64,000 nucleotides of DNA from Caballeronia telluris. Lineage in GTDB: Bacteria; Pseudomonadota; Gammaproteobacteria; Burkholderiales; Burkholderiaceae. Location: positions 27,604-91,603 of the forward strand of contig NZ_FCNZ02000025.1 of the NCBI RefSeq assembly GCF_001544495.1, read 5' to 3'. Each line of letters begins with the position of its first letter. Within the stretch, counting starts at the first letter, position 1. Below the pieces are notes generated by a model. That model saw nothing but the letters and a program-made list of their open reading frames with translations. It searched no databases and was not told the origin of the DNA. The position numbers and the translations under genes were made by a program. Shown piece after piece: positions 1 to 8,141 of the stretch.

Positions 1-1
1 G

Positions 2-292
2 TGGGAGAAAGGCGCACAGCCTGCGTTCGTCGCGGGACTCGCCGCCGACGCTCGCGAAGTGCTCGCGACGAGCGTGCTCGACGCCGTGCCCGATCACCGG
101 CCGATGTTCCCGTCGCCGTCTGTGTGGCCCTTCATCAGCGCGGTCGCGACGACCGTGCTTTTCATCGGATCGATCTATACGCCGTGGGCGGTGGTGTGGG
201 CGTCCATACCCGTCGCTATCGCCATGATCGCGTGGTTCTGGCCGAAGCGCCGTGAGAACGCGCTTGCCGTCGCCCGGGAGCAGCGGCCATGA
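2..292 (+). CDS. Cytochrome c oxidase subunit I, C-terminal end (5' truncated by window)
   Basis: The open frame runs in from the window edge and ends in TGA, leaving about 96 residues. It reads WEKGAQPAFVAGL, then PDHRPMFPSPSVWPF, then two hydrophobic stretches, and ends in a basic tail. This is the style of the extended C-terminus of haem-copper oxidase subunit I. The catalytic core with the haem and CuB ligands lies outside the window. Its stop overlaps the ATG of the next gene (ATGA), so the two are translationally coupled. The call rests mainly on the neighbours (subunit III-like protein, CtaG, cytochrome c), because the remaining piece has no catalytic residues. Confidence 0.7.
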   Translation, partial: WEKGAQPAFVAGLAADAREVLATSVLDAVPDHRPMFPSPSVWPFISAVATTVLFIGSIYTPWAVVWASIPVAIAMIAWFWPKRRENALAVAREQRP

Positions 293-939
293 AACGCGCC
301 CACGGATCGTCCACGGCTCACGTGCATCCCGAGGCCGGCGTCGATGGCCGGTTCGTGCTCGACGTGCGCGAGCTTCCCACTTATGGCTTCGGCCATCGTA
401 GCCTGATGTGGTGGAGCACGATGGGCCTGATGCTGATCGAGGGAACGGTATTCGCCATCGGCGTAATGATGTACTTCTATCTGCGCAGCGTTGCCCCCGC
501 GTGGCCGATGGGTGCGAAGCGCCCGGATCTATTCTGGGGCACGCTCAATACCATCGTGCTGATCGCGAGTCTCGTGCCCAATCAGTTCGCCAAGCGCGCA
601 GCGGAGCGCGAGGACCGCAGACGAGCGAGGATCTGGCTCGTCGTGTGCCTCGTGGGCGCGTTCGTATTTCTCGTCATTCGCGCTTTCGAATTCGCTTCGC
701 TCAACGTGAGCTGGTACACGAACGCTTACGGTTCGGTCGTGTGGCTGCTGCTCGGACTGCACACGACGCACCTCATCACCGATACCGTCGATACCGCCGT
801 GCTTGCCGTCCTGCTCTTCACCGGGCCGCTTGAAGGCAAGCGTTTCGTGGATGTCAGCGAGAACGCGCTGTACTGGTACTTCGTCGTTCTGAGCTGGCTG
901 CCCATCTATGCGGTGATCTACTGGACACCGCGCTATTGA
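289..939 (+). CDS. Haem-copper oxidase subunit III family protein
   Basis: A 216-residue inner-membrane protein with about five hydrophobic helices. MWWSTMGLMLIEGTVFA and the closing segment YWYFVVLSWLPIYAVIYW are typical of the short (five-helix) cytochrome c oxidase subunit III family. An acidic residue in the helix carrying IRAFEFASL fits the conserved subunit III glutamate. Subunit III binds subunit I and stabilises its proton uptake; this is family knowledge. The start overlaps the subunit I stop by four bases. The small membrane protein at 958 follows after 18 bases. Confidence 0.85.
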   Translation: MKRAHGSSTAHVHPEAGVDGRFVLDVRELPTYGFGHRSLMWWSTMGLMLIEGTVFAIGVMMYFYLRSVAPAWPMGAKRPDLFWGTLNTIVLIASLVPNQFAKRAAEREDRRRARIWLVVCLVGAFVFLVIRAFEFASLNVSWYTNAYGSVVWLLLGLHTTHLITDTVDTAVLAVLLFTGPLEGKRFVDVSENALYWYFVVLSWLPIYAVIYWTPRY

Positions 940-957
940 ACGCGCAGAGGAAAGCCT

Positions 958-1293
958 ATGCGAAGCTGGTTAGCGCTGATCGTCGCGCCTTGTGTCGCGC
1001 TCGCATGCCTGAGCGTGAACTACCTGCTCGTCTGGACGATGACCTCGCGTTGCCCGGCGGCAAGCGCTGCGCCGCTCAATGGCGTGAGCGCGGGGAGCCT
1101 GGCGGTGTGCGTCGCCGCGACGGTCTTCGCGTGGCTGCGCTGGCGCTCGACGCGAAACGACGCGTCCGCCGACAGCCCGGCGCGGCCCGCACGTGCCGGT
1201 TTCGTGGCGGCTGTGGCGACCGGCGTGGGCGTGCTGTCGGCCGTGTCGGTAATTGTGATGGCAATACCGCAATGGCTGCTCGCGCCATGCTGA
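958..1293 (+). CDS. Small membrane protein of the oxidase cluster, unknown function
   Basis: A 111-residue protein with three predicted membrane helices, at about residues 5-27, 45-62 and 83-107. A short Arg-rich, Asp-containing loop lies between the last two. A GAGGAAAG ribosome site stands just before the ATG. Its place between oxidase subunit III and the assembly factor CtaG suggests an accessory or assembly role. I recognise no family motif. The end overlaps the start of ctaG, so it is probably cotranslated. Confidence 0.7.
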   Translation: MRSWLALIVAPCVALACLSVNYLLVWTMTSRCPAASAAPLNGVSAGSLAVCVAATVFAWLRWRSTRNDASADSPARPARAGFVAAVATGVGVLSAVSVIVMAIPQWLLAPC

Positions 1294-2234
1294 TCCTGCG
1301 CGTCCTCGTGTCGGCTGCGCTTGGATGGCCCGCCGCCGCCCTGGCGCATGTGCTCGCGCCGACAAGCTCCGTCGATGCGGGCACGCTTCGCTTGAACTGG
1401 ACATTCGAGCCGTGGGTCGCGGCGTTGATGATCGCGAGTCTCGCGGCTTACCTTGCGGGCTATGCGCGTCTGCGCCGGCGCAGCGCCCGCTCCCGCACGA
1501 CGCGCGCCGCGCATGCGGCGGCGTTCGTGTCCGGATGGCTGGCGCTCGTTGCCGCGCTCATGTCGCCGCTCGATGCGCTGTCGTCCGCGCTCTTTTCCGC
1601 GCACATGCTTCAGCACGAAACGCTGATGCTGGTCGCCGCGCCGCTCTGCGTGATAGGCAGGCCGCTTGCCGTATGGATGTGGGCGTTGCCCGTATCGATG
1701 CGGCGCGGCGTCGGCCGGGCGATCCGATCACGATGGATTCGCGGGCCGTGGCGCACGCTCACCGCGCCGCTCGCTGCATGGCTCTTGCATGCGGCCGCGC
1801 TCTGGGGCTGGCATGCGCCGATATTCTTCGAAGCGGCGCTCGCGCGTCCGGGCATTCACACGCTTCAGCACGCGAGCTTTCTTGCAAGCGCCCTGCTCTT
1901 CTGGTGGACGGTGTTCGGCAATCCCCTGCGTCGCGAACGCAACGCGCACGCGATGCTCTCGCTCTTCACGACGATGGTTCATACGAGTGCGCTCGGCGCA
2001 TTGCTGACGCTTTCGCCCGGTCTGTGGTATCCGTCCTACTTCGAAAGCACCAGTGCGCTCGGCTTCGATCCGTTGCAGGATCAGCAGTTGGGTGGCCTCG
2101 TGATGTGGGTGCCCGGCGGGCTCGCGTATCTCGCGGGCGGACTGGCGGTCGGGATGCGCTGGCTGACACGCCGCGCGACGCCGCAATCGGACATACCCGC
2201 CCTTTCCGCCGATACGTCTCTACGGGACGGCTGA
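1287..2234 (+). CDS. ctaG: Cytochrome c oxidase assembly factor, CtaG/Caa3 family
   Basis: About 315 residues, beginning with a signal-like helix followed by six or seven membrane segments. The histidine-containing motifs SAHMLQHETLM, GWHAPIFFE and HTLQHASFL, then FTTMVHTSALGALLT, are hallmarks of the caa3-type CtaG family (not the Cox11-type CtaG). These proteins are thought to help copper insertion into the oxidase. I chose the ATG at 1287; another ATG at 1272 in the same frame would add five residues, and neither has a strong ribosome site. It overlaps the preceding small gene and is one base from the cytochrome c gene. Confidence 0.8.
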   Translation: MLILRVLVSAALGWPAAALAHVLAPTSSVDAGTLRLNWTFEPWVAALMIASLAAYLAGYARLRRRSARSRTTRAAHAAAFVSGWLALVAALMSPLDALSSALFSAHMLQHETLMLVAAPLCVIGRPLAVWMWALPVSMRRGVGRAIRSRWIRGPWRTLTAPLAAWLLHAAALWGWHAPIFFEAALARPGIHTLQHASFLASALLFWWTVFGNPLRRERNAHAMLSLFTTMVHTSALGALLTLSPGLWYPSYFESTSALGFDPLQDQQLGGLVMWVPGGLAYLAGGLAVGMRWLTRRATPQSDIPALSADTSLRDG

Positions 2235-2235
2235 C

Positions 2236-3537
2236 ATGCGACCCGCCATGCTTCGAGCGCTTGGCTCTGCAATCGCGATCGCCATCGCGCTCTCGCCCTT
2301 CGCGGCATTCGCCGCACCCGACGCGACGGAAGGTACGTCAGCGCAGATCGCACGCGGCGCCTATCTCGCCAAGGCCGCCGACTGCGCCGGCTGCCACACC
2401 GCCGCCGATCATGGCGCGCCTTACGCCGGGGGGCTCGGGATGAGTTCGCCGTTCGGCACGATCGTCAGCACGAACATCACGCCGGACCGGCAGCACGGAA
2501 TCGGCGACTACAGCTACGAGGACTTTGCCCGCGCGTTGCGCGAAGGCGTCGCGCCGGGCGGAAAGCGGCTCTATCCGGCGATGCCGTATCCGTCGTTCGC
2601 GAAGATCACCGATGAGGACATGCACGCCCTCTATGCCTTCATGATGCACGGCGTGCCTCCCGTCAGCACCGATCCGCCGCGCACTCATGTACCTTTTCCA
2701 TTCAACCAGCGCTGGGCGCTCGGGATCTGGCGGCGGCTCTTTGCGCCGTCTGCGACGTTTGCGCCGCGCGCCGATCGCGATGCCGCGTGGAACCGCGGCG
2801 CGTATCTGGTTCAAGGGCTCGGCCACTGCGGCTCTTGCCACACGCCGCGCGGGCTCGCGTATCAGGAGCGCGGTTACGACGAATCGTCGAAGGAATATCT
2901 GGCGGGCGGAGTCAACGACAACTGGTACGCGCCCAATCTGCGTGCCGATCCGGGCTCGGGGCTCGGGCGCATCGGCGAGGCGGATATCGCGTCGTTCCTC
3001 AAGACCGGGCATGGCGGCGGAATGGTCGCTTTCGGCAGCATGGTGCAGACCGTCGAGGACAGCCTCCAGTATCTCGACGATGCGGACCTGCGCGCGGTCG
3101 CTGCGTATCTAAAGAGCCTGCCGGCGACCGGCGCGGCGGACGGCGCCTGGTCCGCTGCAAGCGGCCCGGCTCCCGCGTTCAAGACCCGCGCACCCGACAC
3201 GTCGCCCGCGATGGGCGAAGCCGCCTACGCGTCCTTCTGCGCCGGATGTCACCGGCCGCGCGGTGAAGGCGTTCCGAACGTATTCCCGGCACTCGCAGGT
3301 AATCCTTCGGTCATCAGCGAGGACACGACTTCGCTGATCCGCCTGCTCGTCGAGGGCGGCAACAGTCCCGCGACTAAGCATGGGCCGCCGCGTCAGGCGA
3401 TGCCCGCCTTCGCCGGACAGTTGACCGACGTGCAGATCGCGCAGGTGCTGACCTACGTGCGCGCGTCGTGGGGCAACGATGCGCGGCCGGTCACGGCGAA
3501 CGACGTCGCGTCCTTAAGAAACCGGCTGCACAAGTAA
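2236..3537 (+). CDS. Tri-haem c-type cytochrome (alcohol/gluconate dehydrogenase cytochrome-subunit type)
   Basis: 433 residues. A Sec signal peptide (residues about 5-27, ending AFA) is followed by three CxxCH haem sites: CAGCH at 50-54, CGSCH at 198-202 and CAGCH at 335-339. Three tandem class I domains of this length match the membrane-bound cytochrome subunits of alcohol, aldehyde and gluconate dehydrogenases, which pass electrons to ubiquinone or an oxidase. No dehydrogenase subunit is adjacent. Here the gene closes an oxidase operon one base after ctaG, so it may feed this oxidase instead (inference). Confidence 0.85.
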   Translation: MRPAMLRALGSAIAIAIALSPFAAFAAPDATEGTSAQIARGAYLAKAADCAGCHTAADHGAPYAGGLGMSSPFGTIVSTNITPDRQHGIGDYSYEDFARALREGVAPGGKRLYPAMPYPSFAKITDEDMHALYAFMMHGVPPVSTDPPRTHVPFPFNQRWALGIWRRLFAPSATFAPRADRDAAWNRGAYLVQGLGHCGSCHTPRGLAYQERGYDESSKEYLAGGVNDNWYAPNLRADPGSGLGRIGEADIASFLKTGHGGGMVAFGSMVQTVEDSLQYLDDADLRAVAAYLKSLPATGAADGAWSAASGPAPAFKTRAPDTSPAMGEAAYASFCAGCHRPRGEGVPNVFPALAGNPSVISEDTTSLIRLLVEGGNSPATKHGPPRQAMPAFAGQLTDVQIAQVLTYVRASWGNDARPVTANDVASLRNRLHK

Positions 3538-3549
3538 GCACCTTGCCGT

Positions 3550-6234
3550 CTAATTTTTCACGGCGTGGATCTTCGCCGACGGCGCGATCTGCCGGATGGC
3601 GTCGATCAACGCTTCCGCGGCGACGGGCTTCGTCAGATGCAACTGAAACTGCGCCGTACGCGCGCGGGCGCCGTCCTCGGTTTGCACATAGCCCGTCAGC
3701 GCGATAGCGGGAATCCGCTGATCCGGGGAGACGCGTCGCTCCTCCTCCAGGCGGCGCACGCGACCCAGCAATTCATATCCGTTTTCCTCGCCGAGCACGA
3801 CGTCGATCAGCAACGCGTCGGGCCAACGCGCACATGGGGTCGCTGCGAGATGCTCATAGGCTTCGCTCGCCGATGCGGCGAGCTGTACCTGCGCACCGAC
3901 GGCCTGCAGCAATGCTTCGAGCGCGTCGCGCGCCTGTTCCTGATCGTCGATCGCCATGATCCTCAGCCCCGCAAGCGAACGCTCGCGCGCGGGCAGCCGG
4001 GCGAGCTCGTCGGGCAACGACGGTCCTTCAACGACAAATGGACTCAGCGGCAACTCCGTGACATACGAGAGCTGATTGCCGACGGGGCTAAGGGTAAAGC
4101 TGCCGCCCGCCTCGGCAAGCGCGTCCTCGAACCGCCTGGCCTCTTCCTGCGATAGTTCCGCCGGCGCGCCGCTCGCGCCGAGCACGTTCAGCCACACATG
4201 ATTCGGCTTGCGCTCGGAGCGCAATTCCACGCGATCGCCCGGCGCCGCGCGCGCGATTTCATAGCGACACAAGTCGGCGATCACCTGTTGGAGCACGGCG
4301 GGATCGCCCCAAACCAGCAGGTCGCTCTCCGCGGCCACAGTGGAAAAATCGACGCGCTTCTCCGCGATCTCTGCGCGCAACGCTTCGATCACCCCGCTCA
4401 CGAGCGCGCCAAGCCTCACTGGCTGCGCAGTGAGCTTCCTTTGCGTATGCGCGAGTTCACCCTGTTGCCATTGCAGCGACCACATCTTCGCGTAGACGCC
4501 GTCGCGCGAAAGGAGTTCGTCGTGCGTGCCCTGTTCGACGACGCGGCCATGCTCCATGACGAGCGTCCAGTCCGCATCGACGACGGTCGACAAGCGATGC
4601 GCGATGACGATCGACGTGCGCCCACGCGCGAGCCGATCGAGCTCGCTTTGAATCGCGCGCTCCGAACGCGTGTCGAGGGCCGATGTCGCTTCGTCGAACA
4701 CGATGATGCGCGGGTCCTTGAGGATCGCGCGCGCGATCGCAATGCGTTGACGCTCGCCGCCCGAGAGCCGCACGCCGCGCTCGCCGACGCGCGTGTCGTA
4801 GTGATCCGGAAGACGCTCGATGAAGTCGTCGAGTTGAGCGGCGCGCGCCGCGCGGGCGATGTCGGCACGAGTCGCACCCGGCCGCCCATAGGCGATGTTG
4901 TAGGCGATCGTATCGTTGAACAGCACCGTATCCTGCGGCACGATGCCGACCGCTTCGCGCAGGCTTTGCTGCGTGACATGACGCAGATCCTGCCCGTCGA
5001 TACGGATCGCACCGCCCGTCGGCTGATAAAAGCGAAACAGCAGCTTCACGAGCGTCGACTTGCCCGAGCCGCTGCCGCCGACGATGGCGAGCTTGCGTCC
5101 CGCATGCGCGTTGAAGGTGACCTCGCGCACGATCTGCCGAGCCGGTTCATAGCCGAACTCGACGTTCTCAAACTCGATCTCCCCGGCAGAAACGACGAGC
5201 GGCCGCGCGCCGGCTTCGTCGATATCTTCGCCGCGGCGTCCGCGCGCCAGCAGAATGTCGAACATGCGCTCGACATTGACGAGCGCATCGTTGGTCTCGC
5301 GAAACACGAAGCCAAGCGTATTAAGCGGCATGCAGGCCTGCACGATGTACGCATTCACGAGCACGAGATCGCCGACGGTCATCCCGCCCGCCACGACATT
5401 CTGTGCCGCGAGCAGCATCACCGCTGCGATGCCCGCCGCGACAACCGTGCTCTGACCGACATGCAGAATCGTCAGCGCGCGTTGATTGGCCGTGCGAGCG
5501 TTCACCCACTCGTCCAGGACGGACGACAAGCGCCGCGTCTCCGTCGTTTCGGTCGCGAAGTATTTGACCGTTTCGTAGTTCAGCAGGCTGTCGACCAGAC
5601 GGCTGTCGGCTTGCGCCTCGATGCGATTGACCGCGCGCTGGAACTTCATGCGGTAGCCCGTCATGAAGAACGTATAAATGCCGTACGAGACGAACGTCGC
5701 GATGACGATCAGCACGAAGCCGATTGCATAGCCGCTCATCAGGATCGCCATCACCGTGCCGATCTCGATGACCGTCGGCACGATCGTGAACAACGCGACG
5801 CCGAGCAGAAAGCCGATGCCGTCCGTGCCTTTTTGCACGTCGCGAACCACGGCTCCCGTCTCGCGCTTTGCATGAAAGCGTGCGCCCATGCTCTGCAAAT
5901 GCGCGAAGGTTCGCTGCGTGAACGATGCGACCGTGCGTTGCGTGACGACGCTGAAGACGACATCGCGCGCTTCGTTGAGCACGTCCCCGAGCCAGCGCAG
6001 GATCGCGTATGCGAGCACGATGAAAACCGGAAACACCAGTGAGGACGGCTGGCTCAAGTCGTCGATGATGAGCTTGAGCACAAGCGGCACGCCGACGACG
6101 GCGAGCCTCGCGCAGATCATCAACGCGACCGCGACCGTAGTCTGGGCCTTGTAGAGCCAGACGGCTTGCCAGAGATCCAGCGCGATCCGGCGCTTCACCG
6201 CTGCACGATCCGGCGATGCGTGCGCATTCTCCAT
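3550..6234 (-). CDS. ATM1/HMT-type ABC exporter fused to a degenerate HATPase-like segment and a response-regulator receiver
   Basis: 894 residues. Residues about 20-330 form an ABC exporter membrane domain and 350-585 an ABC ATPase: Walker A GGSGSGKST at 386-394, signature LSGGE at 490-494, Walker B IIVFDEA at 510-516, switch His 546. PQDTVLFNDTIAYNIAYGRP is characteristic of the ATM1/ABCB7/heavy-metal half-transporters. After the usual end comes a segment (about 605-735) that resembles a histidine-kinase ATPase fold, with GDPAVLQQVIADL, but lacks the N-box Asn and the G boxes. Residues 757-885 are a complete receiver: acidic pocket Asp763-Asp764, phospho-acceptor Asp811, Thr847, Lys869. No phospho-acceptor His is visible. 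The gene is monocistronic and convergent with the cytochrome gene. The substrate is unknown; the ATM1 family exports glutathione or sulfur compounds. Confidence 0.9.
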   Translation of the reverse strand: MENAHASPDRAAVKRRIALDLWQAVWLYKAQTTVAVALMICARLAVVGVPLVLKLIIDDLSQPSSLVFPVFIVLAYAILRWLGDVLNEARDVVFSVVTQRTVASFTQRTFAHLQSMGARFHAKRETGAVVRDVQKGTDGIGFLLGVALFTIVPTVIEIGTVMAILMSGYAIGFVLIVIATFVSYGIYTFFMTGYRMKFQRAVNRIEAQADSRLVDSLLNYETVKYFATETTETRRLSSVLDEWVNARTANQRALTILHVGQSTVVAAGIAAVMLLAAQNVVAGGMTVGDLVLVNAYIVQACMPLNTLGFVFRETNDALVNVERMFDILLARGRRGEDIDEAGARPLVVSAGEIEFENVEFGYEPARQIVREVTFNAHAGRKLAIVGGSGSGKSTLVKLLFRFYQPTGGAIRIDGQDLRHVTQQSLREAVGIVPQDTVLFNDTIAYNIAYGRPGATRADIARAARAAQLDDFIERLPDHYDTRVGERGVRLSGGERQRIAIARAILKDPRIIVFDEATSALDTRSERAIQSELDRLARGRTSIVIAHRLSTVVDADWTLVMEHGRVVEQGTHDELLSRDGVYAKMWSLQWQQGELAHTQRKLTAQPVRLGALVSGVIEALRAEIAEKRVDFSTVAAESDLLVWGDPAVLQQVIADLCRYEIARAAPGDRVELRSERKPNHVWLNVLGASGAPAELSQEEARRFEDALAEAGGSFTLSPVGNQLSYVTELPLSPFVVEGPSLPDELARLPARERSLAGLRIMAIDDQEQARDALEALLQAVGAQVQLAASASEAYEHLAATPCARWPDALLIDVVLGEENGYELLGRVRRLEEERRVSPDQRIPAIALTGYVQTEDGARARTAQFQLHLTKPVAAEALIDAIRQIAPSAKIHAVKN

Positions 6235-6381
6235 TGGGGTCCTCAGCAGGAAGAGCTTACGTCTTCCAAGCGTAGTCGATTGTCGTCGGCGGGCAAGTCA
6301 GCAATCGTCGCACCAACGGCTGACAAAGCATCAGGCCCGCCGATTGCGAAGCGCCCGGGACCTTAAGCGCCGGACTCCGAT

Positions 6382-7062
6382 ATGCCCGAAGCCTCACGCA
6401 TTCTCGTCATCTCGCCCCACTTCGACGACGCCGTTTTTAGTTGCGGCGCGCGGATCGCGTCGAGCGGCGGCGCGCGGGTGTGCACCGTTTTCGCCGGCTG
6501 CCCCGACGCAGACGTCGCGACGGACTGGGACCGTCAGTGCGGCTTTAGCAATGCGCGTCAGGCGATGCGAGAACGCATCGCAGAGGACCACCGGGCGCTC
6601 GATGTGCTCGGCGCGAAGGGCGAACGCCTGAACTTTCTTGACGCGCAGTATGTCCCCTACGGTGATACACCGACCGTCGATGCGATCGAACGCGCGCTCA
6701 GCACGATCATTCGTTCGAACGAGCCCGCAACCCTCGTGATTCCACTCGGCCTTTACCACTCCGACCATGTCCTCGTGCACGTGGCGTGCCGAAACGCGTG
6801 GCGTAATTCGCGCGGACTCGCTTGCATCGCTTACGAAGACGCACTGTACCGCCGGATGGACGGGCTCGTGCAGCAACGCCTGGCAGACCTGCTGGCCCAA
6901 GGAATCACGGCGACGCCCGAGGTCAGCCACGAGTATCCCGTGCTGCTGAAGCGCAAGGCCGTCGCCGCTTACGCAAGTCAGCTGAAAGCGTTCGGTCCGC
7001 ACGGCTACGACGATGTCTTTGCCGGCGAGCGCTACTGGCGTCTCGGCCTTGCAACGCAATGA
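6382..7062 (+). CDS. PIG-L (LmbE-like) family deacetylase
   Basis: 226 residues. SPHFDDAVFSCG at residues 11-22 carries the zinc ligands His13 and Asp16 and the catalytic Asp15 of the PIG-L fold. HSDH at 126-129, with His133, matches the second zinc/catalytic motif. PIG-L enzymes remove N-acetyl groups from sugars such as GlcNAc-linked intermediates. The next gene, a GT2 glycosyltransferase, starts in the stop codon (ATGA), so the pair is coupled. It opens the glycan cluster and probably makes a free amino sugar in that glycan (inference). The size is normal for a single-domain member. Confidence 0.85.
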   Translation: MPEASRILVISPHFDDAVFSCGARIASSGGARVCTVFAGCPDADVATDWDRQCGFSNARQAMRERIAEDHRALDVLGAKGERLNFLDAQYVPYGDTPTVDAIERALSTIIRSNEPATLVIPLGLYHSDHVLVHVACRNAWRNSRGLACIAYEDALYRRMDGLVQQRLADLLAQGITATPEVSHEYPVLLKRKAVAAYASQLKAFGPHGYDDVFAGERYWRLGLATQ

Positions 7063-7952
7063 CGGCCATGCCGATGACCGCCGCACGCGTGACCGTGGTC
7101 GTCCTGACGCACAACCGCGTCGAGCAAGTCCTGGACACACTCGCGAAGCTTGTTGCGCTTCCCGACCGCCCGAGTGTCGTACTCGTCGATAACGCATCGA
7201 CCGACGGCACCGCTCAGCGCGTATCGCTGCGCTACCCTTCCGTACGCGTTGTCACCTCAAAAACGAATCTCGGTGCGGCCGGTCGTAACCTGGGTGTCGC
7301 CTGCGTGACGACCGATTACGTCGCCTTTTGCGACGACGACACCTGGTGGGAAACGAACTCGCTAGCCCGCGCGATCTCGATTCTCGACGCATGGCCTGAG
7401 GTGGGCGTATTGAGCGCACGCGTGGTCGTTGGCGAAGAGGAAGCATCCGACGCAACCTGCGCGTTGATGCAGGTTAGCCCGCTCGACGCGCGCGCCTTGC
7501 CCGGTCCCGCGTTGATCGGCTACATGGCCGGCGCAAGCGTATTCCGCACGGCGGTGTTCCGGCGCGCCGGCGGCTATGAGCCAAAGCTTTTCATCGGAGG
7601 CGAAGAAGAGCTCGTCGCGCTGGACGTCCTTGCAAGCGGCCTCGCCATCGTTTATGCGGACGATCTCGTCGTCCATCACCATCCTTCGACATTGCGCGAC
7701 AGCGCGCGGCGCAGGCGCCTGCTCGCCCGCAACGCCGCGTGGATCGCGTGGCTGCGGCTCCCCATGCCCGAGGCATGGCGCACGACGCTGCGCGCACTCG
7801 TGCTCATGCGCCGCGAGGGGACTCTCTTGCGCGACGCGGCGGCCATGTTCGCAGCGCTTCCGTGGGCGCTCGCGCGGCGCCGGGTCATCCCGCCGAGGGT
7901 GCGGCGCATGCGCGCCATCGTGTTCGAGGGACAGCAACGGCTCGACTTATGA
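7059..7952 (+). CDS. Glycosyltransferase family 2
   Basis: 297 residues of GT-A fold. The N-terminus VTVVVLTHNR and the VDNASTDGT nucleotide-binding turn are followed by the metal-binding DDD at residues 92-94 (FCDDDTWW). A later acidic motif, IGGEEELVALD, fits the catalytic-base region. The C-terminus is basic with a few hydrophobic segments and no clear membrane helix. It starts within the PIG-L stop codon. After it comes a 189-base gap with a sigma-54 promoter-like site, so the deacetylase/GT2 pair and the eight genes downstream may be separate transcripts. Donor and acceptor are unknown. Confidence 0.85.
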   Translation: MTAMPMTAARVTVVVLTHNRVEQVLDTLAKLVALPDRPSVVLVDNASTDGTAQRVSLRYPSVRVVTSKTNLGAAGRNLGVACVTTDYVAFCDDDTWWETNSLARAISILDAWPEVGVLSARVVVGEEEASDATCALMQVSPLDARALPGPALIGYMAGASVFRTAVFRRAGGYEPKLFIGGEEELVALDVLASGLAIVYADDLVVHHHPSTLRDSARRRRLLARNAAWIAWLRLPMPEAWRTTLRALVLMRREGTLLRDAAAMFAALPWALARRRVIPPRVRRMRAIVFEGQQRLDL

Positions 7953-7972
7953 AGTACCACGCCTTTCGCTTC

Positions 7973-7987
7973 TACACACTGTGTGTA
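7973..7987. promoter_or_regulatory. 15-nt palindrome, candidate activator (enhancer) site
   Basis: TACACAC and GTGTGTA flank a single central T, a perfect 7-bp inverted repeat. Its centre lies about 110 bases before the start site expected from the sigma-54-like promoter at 8066-8081. That is the usual distance for a bacterial enhancer-binding protein. The binding role is inferred from position and symmetry only. Confidence 0.4.
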
Positions 7988-8065
7988 ATAACGCACCAAT
8001 CGTTCTCCGTTAGAAATTGCTTTCGTCCCGCAACGAACAAACGCTTATGCGCGCTTTTAGACGAG

Positions 8066-8081
8066 TGGCACAACGAATGCT
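8066..8081 (+). promoter_or_regulatory. Sigma-54 (RpoN) promoter-like element
   Basis: TGGCAC, five bases (AACGA), then ATGCT. This matches the RpoN consensus TGGCAC-N5-TTGCW at all but one position, with the obligatory GG and GC spaced by exactly ten bases. Transcription would begin near 8092, leaving a leader of about 50 bases before the ATG at 8142. The surrounding 190-base spacer is visibly less GC-rich than the flanking genes. No experiment supports it here. Confidence 0.55.
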
Positions 8082-8141
8082 GAAACGTCTTGCCTCAGCC
8101 ATTGCGCTGCACGACCGAAAAAGCCCAGACGGAACCACGAC

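Noticed and set aside
4198..6042. Long plus-strand open frame antisense to the ABC exporter fusion
   Set aside because: Composition is typical of antisense shadows; the minus-strand gene has every ABC and receiver motif.
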